Shown one piece after another: positions 19,035 to 27,019 of a DNA stretch of 64,000 bases. A program made the translations under genes and the position numbers. This DNA comes from Gimesia sp. (GTDB taxonomy: Bacteria > Planctomycetota > Planctomycetia > Planctomycetales > Planctomycetaceae). The notes beneath the pieces were generated by a model. The model was not told where the DNA came from, searched no databases, and saw only the letters and a program-made list of their open reading frames with translations. The DNA is taken from positions 310,001 through 374,000 of the forward strand of contig NZ_JAVJSQ010000007.1 of assembly GCF_040219335.1 (NCBI RefSeq), in the 5' to 3' direction. How positions within the stretch are numbered: position 1 is the first letter of the stretch; each line of letters starts with the position of its first letter.

Positions 19035-20396
19035 GTGGATAAACCATCGCCAGATCAAAGACCCACAGAATTGGCAGAGAGACTCACTCCTCCTTGTGAA
19101 TATGATTGTGAAACTGGAATGATAGAGTTTTGGTCTGGAGTGACGACTCTTTCGAGAGATGAAAAATCGAGATCTGGAATTGGGAAAATATTATTTGAGA
19201 TAGCTCCAAAACCAGATGTGATTTTTGAATTTGAATGCGATGAAAAACGCAGTCCGGCTGATTTAATAAACAGTATGTTTAACACCGATGCATCCGGGAT
19301 ATATGAAATGTCCTGTGGTCAACCTGTCGGTGTCGTTACTGTGAATGTGACTAATGTCAATAATAATAAGACGGGATCATCTTTTTCAGGACATGTCGTT
19401 GATCATATAGATCCTGATCCGCTCTTCGATTCAATAAAGTATTTGGTAATTAATGGCCCAGACTTAAACGGGAAAGTCATTCAAGGCAGTGACTCTATCT
19501 ATATGGGAAGGACTGAAACCAATATTGATGGTTTTGAGATTGTGATCGATCAGATCAAAGAAAAGAAGAAAAATGTTCGAACCCCATTTGTCTTTACACA
19601 CGTCATCGAAGTTAGATTTAGCAAGAGTATTTCTAATCCAAAAATTGATTTGATTGGCTCCATTCTACATAAAACTCTTTCATTTATGTGTGGCCGGTGG
19701 GTGGGGTTAATTGGTCCGTGGGGTTATTCAGAAACAGGATGTTTAAATCGAGTTTTCCCCCAAGTGACTATGACCAGCATGAATCCACCAGGATTATCCT
19801 GGTATTATTCTATGGTAAAGGGAACGTTTGAGGAGCTGTTTCGCTGTTTGTATAAGGCGTACAACGAACCAAAGAGATATGAAGTTTTAACTACTGGAAT
19901 TGGTTGGTACGTTGAAGCTGAACAAAGTGCTGGTCTGATTGAGGGATCGATAGTATTACAGCAAGTGGCGTTAGAGACACTAGCGTGGTTTGAAGTAGTA
20001 GAACAACGCGGACTATGTAGTGTGAATGGATTCAAGTCATTACCTGCATCAGACAAAATTAGACTATTGTTATCACTCTATTCAATTCCAACGGGCCTGC
20101 CAGCAAAGAGTACTGAGCTAATCGCATATGCTAAAGAATTTAATCTGGACGATTTAATTTGTGTGCTTGTGGATGTTCGAAATGCTCTAGTTCATGGAAT
20201 GCCTAAAAAAGTAGAAAAACTGCTTTCTAGGTCTACAGGCTCGGATGAACGAGTTGATTTATGGTATCAGGTAAATGGTTTGCTGTCTCAAGCCATTCTT
20301 GCAACCGCTGGTTATCAAGGAAAGGTAATCTGCCGCAGTCTTGACGTAGAATTCATACATTCTGCAATTAAAGATGTTCCTTGGAAGAGGGACTAA
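19035..20396 (+). CDS. HEPN-domain protein (ApeA-like candidate)
   Basis: A 453-residue soluble protein with a beta-rich N-terminal region of about 280 residues and a helical C-terminal domain. The latter carries DVRNALVHGMPKK near residues 378-390: R-x4-H, the catalytic motif of HEPN ribonucleases. The helix before it (SIVLQQVALETLAWFEV) and the spacing fit the HEPN layout of ApeA-like defence proteins, whose N-terminal domain senses a phage product. The N-terminal region has GIGKILFEIAPKPDVIFEFE and a GRWVGLIGPWGY segment that I cannot place. It starts at GTG 19035 (VDKPSPDQRP). It is markedly AT-rich compared with flanking housekeeping genes, which suggests acquisition. Alternatives are a RiboL-PSP-HEPN-type or plain uncharacterised HEPN protein. 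Confidence 0.5.
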   Translation: MDKPSPDQRPTELAERLTPPCEYDCETGMIEFWSGVTTLSRDEKSRSGIGKILFEIAPKPDVIFEFECDEKRSPADLINSMFNTDASGIYEMSCGQPVGVVTVNVTNVNNNKTGSSFSGHVVDHIDPDPLFDSIKYLVINGPDLNGKVIQGSDSIYMGRTETNIDGFEIVIDQIKEKKKNVRTPFVFTHVIEVRFSKSISNPKIDLIGSILHKTLSFMCGRWVGLIGPWGYSETGCLNRVFPQVTMTSMNPPGLSWYYSMVKGTFEELFRCLYKAYNEPKRYEVLTTGIGWYVEAEQSAGLIEGSIVLQQVALETLAWFEVVEQRGLCSVNGFKSLPASDKIRLLLSLYSIPTGLPAKSTELIAYAKEFNLDDLICVLVDVRNALVHGMPKKVEKLLSRSTGSDERVDLWYQVNGLLSQAILATAGYQGKVICRSLDVEFIHSAIKDVPWKRD

Positions 20397-20484
20397 TCAT
20401 AAAGAACTTAAAGGTCAATTTGTGAGACACCTTTAATGCGGCTCGAACCACTTGGGTTAAGAAAGTTTTAGAAAATCACTAATA

Positions 20485-20961
20485 ATGGCGATAGTTGGCG
20501 ATAAAAAACATATTGCGTTTGAAATCGGTTCCTACTGGGCCGACTCAATTCAACAACAGCACATAACAATCTGGATAGGAAATAAACCGATCAATCCTAT
20601 AGATGACGTCGTTTATTTACCAACCTTTTATACAATGCTGAAGAAAGAGATTGACCGAATTGAAACTAACGAATTCATTCGTCTTGATTGTAATGGATTA
20701 CAGCCAGACGAAATCTTCAATCGGCTTGAGAATGAAGCCTCTACCATGTTTCAAGTTCTTAACTATGACTCAACTACTTGCGCTGCTATTTGCTATTTTC
20801 TAAAATATGATTCAAAAAGTACTATTTTGTTTAAGTATTGGGATGACCGACATAAACCATCTGAGGAAATTGGTCGTGTTTATAGTGTTGATATTTCAAA
20901 AGATACGCTCTTGAAAGTCATGAAAGAAGCTTTGGGGAAATTGTCTGATGTGTGGGTGTAA
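20485..20961 (+). CDS. hypothetical protein, possibly Imm42-like
   Basis: A 158-residue soluble protein opening with IVGDKKHIAFEIGSYW and, after 20 residues, ITIWIGNKPIN. That order ('GDKxxFAIEFEL...fxxWIxGxxIgd') resembles the Imm42 immunity family, but the similarity is short and judged by eye. The rest alternates helices (FIRLDCNGLQPDEIFNRLE) and strands (KSTILFKYWDDRH, GRVYSVDIS). It is AT-rich like the HEPN gene 88 bases upstream. ATG 20485 follows only a weak purine stretch. It is probably a cytoplasmic immunity-type protein, at low certainty. No partner toxin is visible. Confidence 0.45.
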   Translation: MAIVGDKKHIAFEIGSYWADSIQQQHITIWIGNKPINPIDDVVYLPTFYTMLKKEIDRIETNEFIRLDCNGLQPDEIFNRLENEASTMFQVLNYDSTTCAAICYFLKYDSKSTILFKYWDDRHKPSEEIGRVYSVDISKDTLLKVMKEALGKLSDVWV

Positions 20962-21070
20962 TGTTAGAAGGTGTAATAAAACGACTGTCGGGCTAAAGAA
21001 AAAAGGGGTTAGACCCTTATGCCCTCTGTCAGGCTCGTTGGTCTCGCCCAGCACATAGAAGCAGAGTGAA

Positions 21071-21664
21071 ATGATAGACCATATTCTTAAGCAACTAGAA
21101 GATATTGAAGTCCGTTTTGAAATAATTGAAGAGGACGATGATGAATTTGACGACGATTTATGTCGTATCCCTGAAATGTCGGAAGAAGAATACTTGGAAT
21201 TTTTGGAAGCAAGAGGACAAACTGAATTCGGAAAAGTCTGGAGAGTTTATCGGGGACTGATGTTCGAACTCGTAGACGAATATTTGAATGCCCAGCACAA
21301 GCAACGAGAAGAGATTCGACAAAAAATTTGGAGTATGGATAATGTACAGTCTTATATTTTTTGTCTTTGTGACGAGCAATCCTGGCTGATTCGTGATAGC
21401 TCTGATGAACCACTCCTTCGTCGTCTCATTTCGTTTATTTCAATCGCAGATTCAGGTTATGACCTACCCACGCAGTTACTTTTAACAGATCTATATGAGC
21501 AGGCGACACGCGTTGCTCAAATAGATATAGAGCCTCTACTGTCAGCGATTGCTAATATCTCCTCGGATCAAACAGAGCATATATCAGAGGGCGTTTCAAC
21601 ACAGAAATTTCTGAAGGACTTTCAACCATTTGATAGAAGTCATTTGCTAGATGAAGAACAATAA
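21071..21664 (+). CDS. hypothetical acidic protein at the island's right end
   Basis: A 197-residue protein that is strongly acidic at its N-terminus (EEDDDEFDDDL near residue 20). It is predicted mainly helical, with an amphipathic centre (FGKVWRVYRGLMFELVDEYL, EEIRQKIWSMDN). The C-terminal part (LISFISIADSGYDLPTQLLLTDLYEQA) also reads as helices. I do not recognise a family. It is AT-rich and ends before the transition to high G+C at about 21.7 kb. ATG 21071 follows GCAGAGTGAA, a plausible weak ribosome-binding site. It is separated by 109 bases from the preceding island gene, and those bases contain an imperfect palindrome around 21003-21018. Confidence 0.5.
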   Translation: MIDHILKQLEDIEVRFEIIEEDDDEFDDDLCRIPEMSEEEYLEFLEARGQTEFGKVWRVYRGLMFELVDEYLNAQHKQREEIRQKIWSMDNVQSYIFCLCDEQSWLIRDSSDEPLLRRLISFISIADSGYDLPTQLLLTDLYEQATRVAQIDIEPLLSAIANISSDQTEHISEGVSTQKFLKDFQPFDRSHLLDEEQ

Positions 21665-21850
21665 GGAGATATGGATTACAGAGCAGATAAAAGTTGCTAT
21701 CAATCCAAACCTCACCTGTTGAGTTCACATCCCAAAATTCCCCCACAAAATCCGCACCCATCCCAAAAACAGGTGGAGAGATCTGGATGATCTGATACGA
21801 TAGAGGGACTGATTCTCGCCTCGCTTGTTCCCACCACAGGAGTCTTCCCT

Positions 21851-23218
21851 ATGTCCGCTGCGAACCTGCCGCACCCTTTGTCTGAATCGCTCTCCCGCCG
21901 TGATCTGTTGAAACTGGGAGCCGCCGCCCTGGCGGGGACCGCGGGACTCAACTGGTTGAATCCGGGGCAGGCTGCCGCCGGGACGAAACGACCGCAGGTC
22001 GCTGCCATTTATACGCAGTGCTTTTACTGCTCGCACGCCTATCACATTCTGCATCCGTTCCTGGGACCTTACCTGTTTAATGGAAAACTGCTGGAGCCGC
22101 AGTGCGATGTGATTTCCTTCTACGGCGATCAGTTTACCGACCGCGATCTCTCCCGCGGCATCGCGAAGCAGTTCGACATTCCCATTTACAAAACGATCCC
22201 TGAAGCGCTCTGTAACGGCGGCGATGAACTGGCGGTTGACGCCGTCCTGTCGATTGGCGAGCACGGCGACTATCCCGATACGAAGTATGGGCAGACCAAG
22301 TATCCCCGCAAGCGGTTCTTTGATGCGATCGTCAAGGTTATGGAACAGTCCGACCGCTTTGTGCCGGTCTTCAGCGACAAGCATTTTTCCTACCGCTGGG
22401 ACTGGGCCCGCGAAATGTATGACACCTCGCGGAAGTACGGCTTCCCGATGATGGTCGGCAGTTCGGTGCCCCTCGCGGAGCGCACGATTCCGCTGGAGCT
22501 GCCTTACGGCACCGAGATCGAAGACGCCGTCTCCATTCACGGCGGGCCGATCGAGAAGTACGACATCCACGGCCTGGAAGTGCTGCAGTCGATGGTCGAG
22601 TTCCGCAAAGGGGGTGAGACCGGCATTTCGAGCGTGCAGTTCCTCAAGGGGGACGACCTGATCAAAGCGGGTAAGGAAGGCCGCTGGTCGATGAAGCTGG
22701 CCGAAGCCGCGATGCAGGCTGAGCTGGGCGATACAAAGCGGGGGCTGTTCGATCCGATCGGCAGTGAGGGGACGCGCGAACCGCATGGGATTCTGCTGGA
22801 GTACAAAGACGGCTTCCGGGCCACGATGCTGCGGATTGGCTCCAACGGGGTTCGCTGGAACTTCGCCTGTTCGATCAAAGGGGAGCCGGCGCCGAAAGCG
22901 ACGACCTTCTTCCCCGGTCCCTGGGGCAACCGCAATCTGTTCCGCGCCTTCTCGCACGCGATTCAATATCTGTTCGTGAACAAGGAGGAACCTTATCCCT
23001 GTGAGCGGACCCTGCTGATGACGGGTGCCCTGGATGCCGCCATGCATTCCTGCTTTGAAAAGGGGTACGCGAAGATCAAAACGCCGGAACTCGAATTTTC
23101 CTATAAGCCGAAGGATTTCAACCAGTTCCGCGAAATGGGGAAATCGTGGGAGGTCATCACGGCGGAGATGGAACCTTACAAGGATTTCGTCGTTTCGGAC
23201 CCTGCTCCGAAGGAGTAA
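21851..23218 (+). CDS. Tat-exported protein of unknown function (planctomycete type)
   Basis: A 455-residue protein with a twin-arginine signal LSRRDLLKLGAAALAGTAGL (residues 14-33), followed by a mature region starting AAAGTKRPQVAAIYTQCFYC. The fold looks alpha/beta: AAIYTQCFYCSHAYHILHPF, AVDAVLSIGEHGDYPDTKYG near residue 130, and FVPVFSDKHFSYRWDWAREM near 172. The GEHGDYP and DKHFSY segments are good candidates for a metal or substrate site, given their His, Asp and Tyr. I have seen no catalytic assignment for this type. The gene starts high-G+C sequence again after the island, and the Tat signal places it with the other exported redox or sugar-handling proteins of the window. Confidence 0.7.
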   Translation: MSAANLPHPLSESLSRRDLLKLGAAALAGTAGLNWLNPGQAAAGTKRPQVAAIYTQCFYCSHAYHILHPFLGPYLFNGKLLEPQCDVISFYGDQFTDRDLSRGIAKQFDIPIYKTIPEALCNGGDELAVDAVLSIGEHGDYPDTKYGQTKYPRKRFFDAIVKVMEQSDRFVPVFSDKHFSYRWDWAREMYDTSRKYGFPMMVGSSVPLAERTIPLELPYGTEIEDAVSIHGGPIEKYDIHGLEVLQSMVEFRKGGETGISSVQFLKGDDLIKAGKEGRWSMKLAEAAMQAELGDTKRGLFDPIGSEGTREPHGILLEYKDGFRATMLRIGSNGVRWNFACSIKGEPAPKATTFFPGPWGNRNLFRAFSHAIQYLFVNKEEPYPCERTLLMTGALDAAMHSCFEKGYAKIKTPELEFSYKPKDFNQFREMGKSWEVITAEMEPYKDFVVSDPAPKE

Positions 23219-23387
23219 GAAGCTTAAGAAAATCGTCATTCTGTCACAGGCATGTCTGATAGGAGTGGGTTCAGAAATTCGTGGCGTGGTTACCTTGCGG
23301 GCGGGCTGGAAATTCAGGATATTGAGGACCAGACAGGTCTATTTTGACTCCTTTTTCTATCCCGCCTGAGAGTAAGTGTCCCAAAAC

Positions 23388-24602
23388 ATGAAATATGTGC
23401 TCGTAATTCCCGATGGCTGTGCGGATGAACCGCAGGACGCATTAGGGGGCAAGACCCCGTTGCAGGCTGCCTTTCTGCCGCACATGGATGAAGTTGTGTC
23501 CGCAGGTATTCTGGGCCGGACCGACACGGTGCCGGCGTCGATGCCGTCGGGCAGCGATGTGGGGACGATGAGCCTGTTCGGCTACGATCCGCTGGTCTTT
23601 CATACGGGACGGGCTCCGCTGGAAGCGGCCGCCCAGGGAATCGAGCTGGGTCCGCACGACTGGGCCATCCGCTGCAATTTCGTGACGATCGACAAAGGGA
23701 ACATGGCCAGCTTCACCGCATCTCAGCTGCCCAACGAGGTCGGTGCGGAACTGATCAGCCTGTTACAGGAAGCGACCGCCGACGATCCGCAGTGGGAGTT
23801 TCACCAGGGAGTGAGCTACCGCAACCTGCTCGTCTACCGGGCCAAAGACGCCGACGATCAACCGTTCGATGGGGGAACATCGACGACTCCACCCCACGAC
23901 CTGACCGATCAGCCGATCGCGCAGGACCTGCCGTCAGGCAAAGGGGGCGAGCTGCTGAATGATCTGATGGAACGCAGCAAGAAGCTGTTCAGCAAAGCGA
24001 AGTTGAATCAGAAGCGGTCAGACGGACATCCGCCGGCGACGCAGATCTGGCTCTGGGGCCAGGGGAGCCGCCCGGCTTTGACGCCGTTCCAGGAACAGTT
24101 CGGCAAGAGCGGCGCGGTGATTACCGCCGTCGACCTGTTACGTGGTCTGGGACGCCTGCTGGGCTGGGATGTGATTGAAGTCGAAGGCGCCACCGGCTAC
24201 ACCGACACCGATTACGCCGCCAAGGGACGTGCCGCGATTGAGACCCTGCAGAATACGGACTTCGTTGTGGTGCATGTGGAAGCGACCGACGAAGCCTCGC
24301 ACGAAGGGGAAGTGCACGAGAAGATCAAGGCTCTGGAAAATATCGACCAGCACATTGTCGGGCCGGTACACGAATATCTGCGGGAACAGGGCGATTATCG
24401 TATTCTGGTCTGCCCCGATCATCCGACGTTCCTCAGAACGAAAACGCACAGCCACGGCTATGTGCCCTTCGGCATTTGTGGAACCAAGGTGCGTCCCGAT
24501 CAGTCCAACAAGTATGACGAAGTCAGCGCTGGTGCCAGCAACCTGCTGCTGCCCAAAGGTCATCAGTTGATGCCGTTCTTCTTTGGGACATTGACGAACT
24601 GA
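23388..24602 (+). CDS. apgM: cofactor-independent phosphoglycerate mutase, archaeal type
   Basis: A 404-residue enzyme of the archaeal-type 2,3-bisphosphoglycerate-independent mutase family, interconverting 3- and 2-phosphoglycerate in glycolysis. It begins MKYVLVIPDGCADEP (metal-binding Asp9 in IPDG). PSGSDVGTMSLFGYDP near residues 53-68 holds the serine that carries the phosphate. VHVEATDEASHEG near residue 296 and CPDHPTFLRTKTHSHGYVPF near residue 345 supply the His/Asp metal ligands of the alkaline-phosphatase-like fold. I start at ATG 23388, the family-typical start. A GTG at 23376 is in frame and has GAGAG just upstream, so the true start could be four residues earlier. It is cytoplasmic, transcribed alone and followed by a strong terminator. 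Confidence 0.92.
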   Translation: MKYVLVIPDGCADEPQDALGGKTPLQAAFLPHMDEVVSAGILGRTDTVPASMPSGSDVGTMSLFGYDPLVFHTGRAPLEAAAQGIELGPHDWAIRCNFVTIDKGNMASFTASQLPNEVGAELISLLQEATADDPQWEFHQGVSYRNLLVYRAKDADDQPFDGGTSTTPPHDLTDQPIAQDLPSGKGGELLNDLMERSKKLFSKAKLNQKRSDGHPPATQIWLWGQGSRPALTPFQEQFGKSGAVITAVDLLRGLGRLLGWDVIEVEGATGYTDTDYAAKGRAAIETLQNTDFVVVHVEATDEASHEGEVHEKIKALENIDQHIVGPVHEYLREQGDYRILVCPDHPTFLRTKTHSHGYVPFGICGTKVRPDQSNKYDEVSAGASNLLLPKGHQLMPFFFGTLTN

Positions 24603-24619
24603 GAGTCGACAAAAAAAAA

Positions 24620-24656
24620 CAGACCCGCCCGCAGTAACGCGGACGGGTCTGTTTTT
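24620..24656. terminator. bidirectional rho-independent terminator
   Basis: CAGACCCGCCCGC (24620-24632) pairs with GCGGACGGGTCTG (24639-24651), with one C-A mismatch, across a six-base loop. A T-run follows on the right (24652-24656) and an A-run precedes on the left (24611-24619), so the structure works in both directions. It lies between the convergent phosphoglycerate mutase and ferritin-like genes. Confidence 0.9.
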
Positions 24657-24677
24657 GAGACTCTGTCAGGGGCTGGC

Positions 24678-25103
24678 TTAGAGTGGCCAGTCCATGAGAA
24701 TGCGTTCGACTTCTTCCGCGTGACCGCTTTCATCGCGGACCATGTCTTCCAGCTGAACGGCCATGCCTTTGTCGCCCAGTTCTTCGGCTTCTTTTGCCCG
24801 TTGGGTGTAGCCGGCAGTCGCTTCTTTTTCGGCAGCGAGGACTGCTTCGAGCATTTCGCGGTTGCTGTGTGCTGCTTTGACCTTGCCGGCAACGGTGGTC
24901 GGTTCGCCACCCAGGGCGACGATTTTATTCGCCAGGTACTGTGCATGTCCCAGTTCATCGGGGACTTCTGCCAGGTAGAATTGAGTCAGTTGCGGACGGT
25001 AAGGTCCGGTGGCCTTGGCGGCATAGGTAGTGTATTGGATGATGGCGGCCAGTTCGCTCGCCAGATCCTCATTCAGTTTGTCAATCATTGTCTGCTTATC
25101 CAT
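24678..25103 (-). CDS. ferritin-like/bacterioferritin-type diiron protein
   Basis: A 141-residue four-helix bundle protein. The metal ligands are visible as two ExxH motifs: DELGHAQYL near residue 49 and RDESGHAEEV near residue 127. Glutamates in ELAAIIQYTTYA (helix A) and AAEKEATAGYTQ (helix C) complete the diiron site. Such proteins oxidise and store iron or protect against peroxide. I start at ATG 25103, where AGGAGA lies six bases upstream. The open frame extends further upstream but without protein-like sequence. A good promoter lies upstream at 25179-25206. The following gene on the other strand is divergent, and the gene ends at a terminator shared with the mutase. Confidence 0.85.
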   Translation of the reverse strand: MDKQTMIDKLNEDLASELAAIIQYTTYAAKATGPYRPQLTQFYLAEVPDELGHAQYLANKIVALGGEPTTVAGKVKAAHSNREMLEAVLAAEKEATAGYTQRAKEAEELGDKGMAVQLEDMVRDESGHAEEVERILMDWPL

Positions 25104-25511
25104 GTCGGTCTCCTGAATATTAGTACGGGAAATTGTGAATACAGCTCCCAGAGTGTGAATCAGAGCGTACGTTACTTTCTTTATAGAGGTACATTTTACA
25201 TTATCAACCGGCGATGCAACAGGGACTCGGAAATTCGAGTGGTCAGTTCGCACTGGTGGCGGGTCTCTATCACAAATATTGGGGGATGTGCGTGTGAGGA
25301 AGGGAGTTCGGACGCGGATTTCTTTCCCGCTTACAGGCAAATCGTGCGTATCCCGGGGCGGACACCTGATTTTCGGGGTTCTTTTCGGGGTGAAGATGGC
25401 CTATGATTAGAGGGCTGTCTGTGTTGCGATCTGGGGCAAAACTGCTTATTTTCGTAAAACTTCAGCGCCACAGGCGTTTGTGAATTATTGATTTTAGACT
25501 GGGAGATATGA
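25104..25511. other. 408-base divergent intergenic region
   Basis: It lies between the ferritin-like gene (leftward) and the GroES-like gene (rightward). Apart from the candidate promoter at 25179-25206 I find no clear element. I looked for a CIRCE heat-shock operator (TTAGCACTC with inverted partner) before the GroES-like gene and did not find one. Confidence 0.4.
25179..25206 (-). promoter_or_regulatory. candidate sigma-70-type promoter for the ferritin-like gene
   Basis: On the minus strand TTGATA (plus-strand 25201-25206) and TATAAA (25179-25184) are separated by 16 bases, close to consensus. Transcription would start about 70 bases before the ATG at 25103. I see no Fur-like palindrome at the site. 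Confidence 0.35.
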
Positions 25512-25871
25512 GTGTCAGACTGGGTTGAACCACTGGGAATGCGAATTCTCATCCGCAAAGATGAAAGTCGTCAGACGACCAAAGGGGGGATTGTGCTCCC
25601 CGACAAAGCGGAAATTCCAAACATCACCGGCCGGGTGGTGGAGATCAGCGTGCAGATTGCGCGGGACGATGATTTCCCGATCAAGAAGTACGACAAGGTC
25701 CTGTTTAACCCCAGCGAAGCGATCCCCGTCGATTTCGAACCGGACAACGTGCTCTACGTGGTGCCCATCGAAGATGTGGTGGCTGTCTTCCGTCGCGGCG
25801 ATGCCAAAACCAACGAAATCCTCGAGGCCGAAGAGCAGGAATTCGAAGATCCCGACGACTGGGAAGAGTAA
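25512..25871 (+). CDS. divergent GroES-like co-chaperonin
   Basis: A 119-residue chaperonin-10 family protein. The start VEPLGMRILIRKDE, the flexible loop SRQTTKGGIVLPDKAE (residues about 18-33), the strand NITGRVVEIS and the final strand DNVLYVVPIEDVVAV follow the GroES order. It is longer than standard GroES (about 95-100) because of a strongly acidic 25-residue tail (EAEEQEFEDPDDWEE). The segment after the loop lacks the usual 'VVAVGxG' glycine pair. No groEL follows, so it may be a solo paralogue. The start is GTG 25512, with GGGAGAT just upstream; an ATG at 25508 is out of frame. Co-chaperonin function is inferred from the fold only. Confidence 0.8.
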   Translation: MSDWVEPLGMRILIRKDESRQTTKGGIVLPDKAEIPNITGRVVEISVQIARDDDFPIKKYDKVLFNPSEAIPVDFEPDNVLYVVPIEDVVAVFRRGDAKTNEILEAEEQEFEDPDDWEE

Positions 25872-25902
25872 CCGGCTGTCATGATGATGTCGACCTGAAG
25901 CT

Positions 25903-27000
25903 TCAGGCCGGATCGGGAGTTTTCAATTCTTCCACCAGGCTGGTCCGCTGATAGCCGACGGGCACTTCATCCAGGTTGCGCCAGGCAACCAGTTCCGCGA
26001 CGATGCTGAGCGCAATTTCCGGGACCGTCTGTGAGCCGATCTCAAAACCGAGCGGTGCGTGGACGCGGGCGAGGGCTTCGCGGGGCGTGCCCATGCGGAT
26101 CAGGTCCTCGAAGATCAGTTTGACTTTGCGGCGGCTTCCGATCATGCCGATATAGCGGGCGGGTGACTGCGCCACGTAACCCAGGGCCTCTTCATCGTGG
26201 TTGTGTCCCCGTGTGACGATGATGATGAAGGTATCCCGATTGATGGGGAGGTCGGCCAGCGTCGTATCGAAGGTGCCGACGATCAGCTGTTTCGCGGAGG
26301 GGAAGCGTTCGGCGTTGCAGTATTCCTGGCGATCATCGACGGCGATGATTTCGAAATCAACATCGCTGGCCAGTTCGGCGACTTTCTGTCCCACATGACC
26401 ACAGCCGATGACGATGAGCTGGCAGGTCTGGTGAAAGGTCAGATAGGCGATGCCCGCGTTGACGTAAGGCCGGGGTCGATTCTGGATCGGTTTGAGGCCG
26501 GCCTTTAGTTGCGCGGGGGGCTGGGGATTGCCCCGCGAAGCGACGATCTCGGCATCCGCGTTGATCAGATAGCGATCGGTTTCGGCGATGCCTGCGGCGG
26601 ATTCGGGATTGAGGACGATGGCTTCGGTACAACCCTGGTCTGCGTCGAATTGCTGCAGCATCGTGCGGAAGTATTGTAAGTCATCAGCATTGCGTACCGG
26701 ATCGACGAGCACTTTCATGCGTCCGCCACAGATCAGGCCGTCATCCCAGCCGTAATCGTTGTCGAGCTGGAAGGTCATGATTTCCGGGGCATCCGAATCG
26801 AGCACGCGGAGTGCGCGGCGTTTAACTTCGGCTTCCACACAACCGCCGCCGAGCGTTCCCACCTGGGAACCGTCGCTGAAAATCAGCATGGCGGCCCCGG
26901 GCTTTTGCGGGGTCGAGCCCCGGGTTTCCACCAGGCAGGTGTAGCAGACGGGTTTCTGCTGCTGGACGGCCTGTTCGAGTTCGAGTAATAGCTCACGCAT
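25903..27000 (-). CDS. XdhC family protein (molybdenum-cofactor insertion type)
   Basis: A 365-residue XdhC/CoxI protein, the family that inserts and sulfurates the molybdenum cofactor for xanthine-dehydrogenase-type enzymes. The N-terminal XdhC_CoxI domain shows ETRGSTPQKPGAAMLI and GTLGGGCVEAEVKRRAL (residues about 26-66). The C-terminal Rossmann domain shows LIVIGCGHVGQKVAELA near residue 215 and the family end block IGMIGSRRKVKL near residue 285. I start at ATG 27000; an upstream in-frame start at 27033 adds unlike residues. It lies 19 bases behind EboE on the same strand and is probably co-transcribed. No molybdenum hydroxylase gene is in the window. Confidence 0.85.
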   Translation of the reverse strand: MRELLLELEQAVQQQKPVCYTCLVETRGSTPQKPGAAMLIFSDGSQVGTLGGGCVEAEVKRRALRVLDSDAPEIMTFQLDNDYGWDDGLICGGRMKVLVDPVRNADDLQYFRTMLQQFDADQGCTEAIVLNPESAAGIAETDRYLINADAEIVASRGNPQPPAQLKAGLKPIQNRPRPYVNAGIAYLTFHQTCQLIVIGCGHVGQKVAELASDVDFEIIAVDDRQEYCNAERFPSAKQLIVGTFDTTLADLPINRDTFIIIVTRGHNHDEEALGYVAQSPARYIGMIGSRRKVKLIFEDLIRMGTPREALARVHAPLGFEIGSQTVPEIALSIVAELVAWRNLDEVPVGYQRTSLVEELKTPDPA

Positions 27001-27019
27001 GATAGTTGACTTCAGTTGA

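Noticed and set aside
21003..21018. AAGGGGTTAGACCCTT-type palindrome in the island
   Set aside because: Imperfect and single in this window; it resembles short mobile-element remnants but has no transposase or repeat partner here.
25894..25907. Perfect palindrome CCTGAAGCTTCAGG next to the xdhC stop codon
   Set aside because: Fourteen bases with no loop and no U-run; could be chance within the end of a gene, so no regulatory call.
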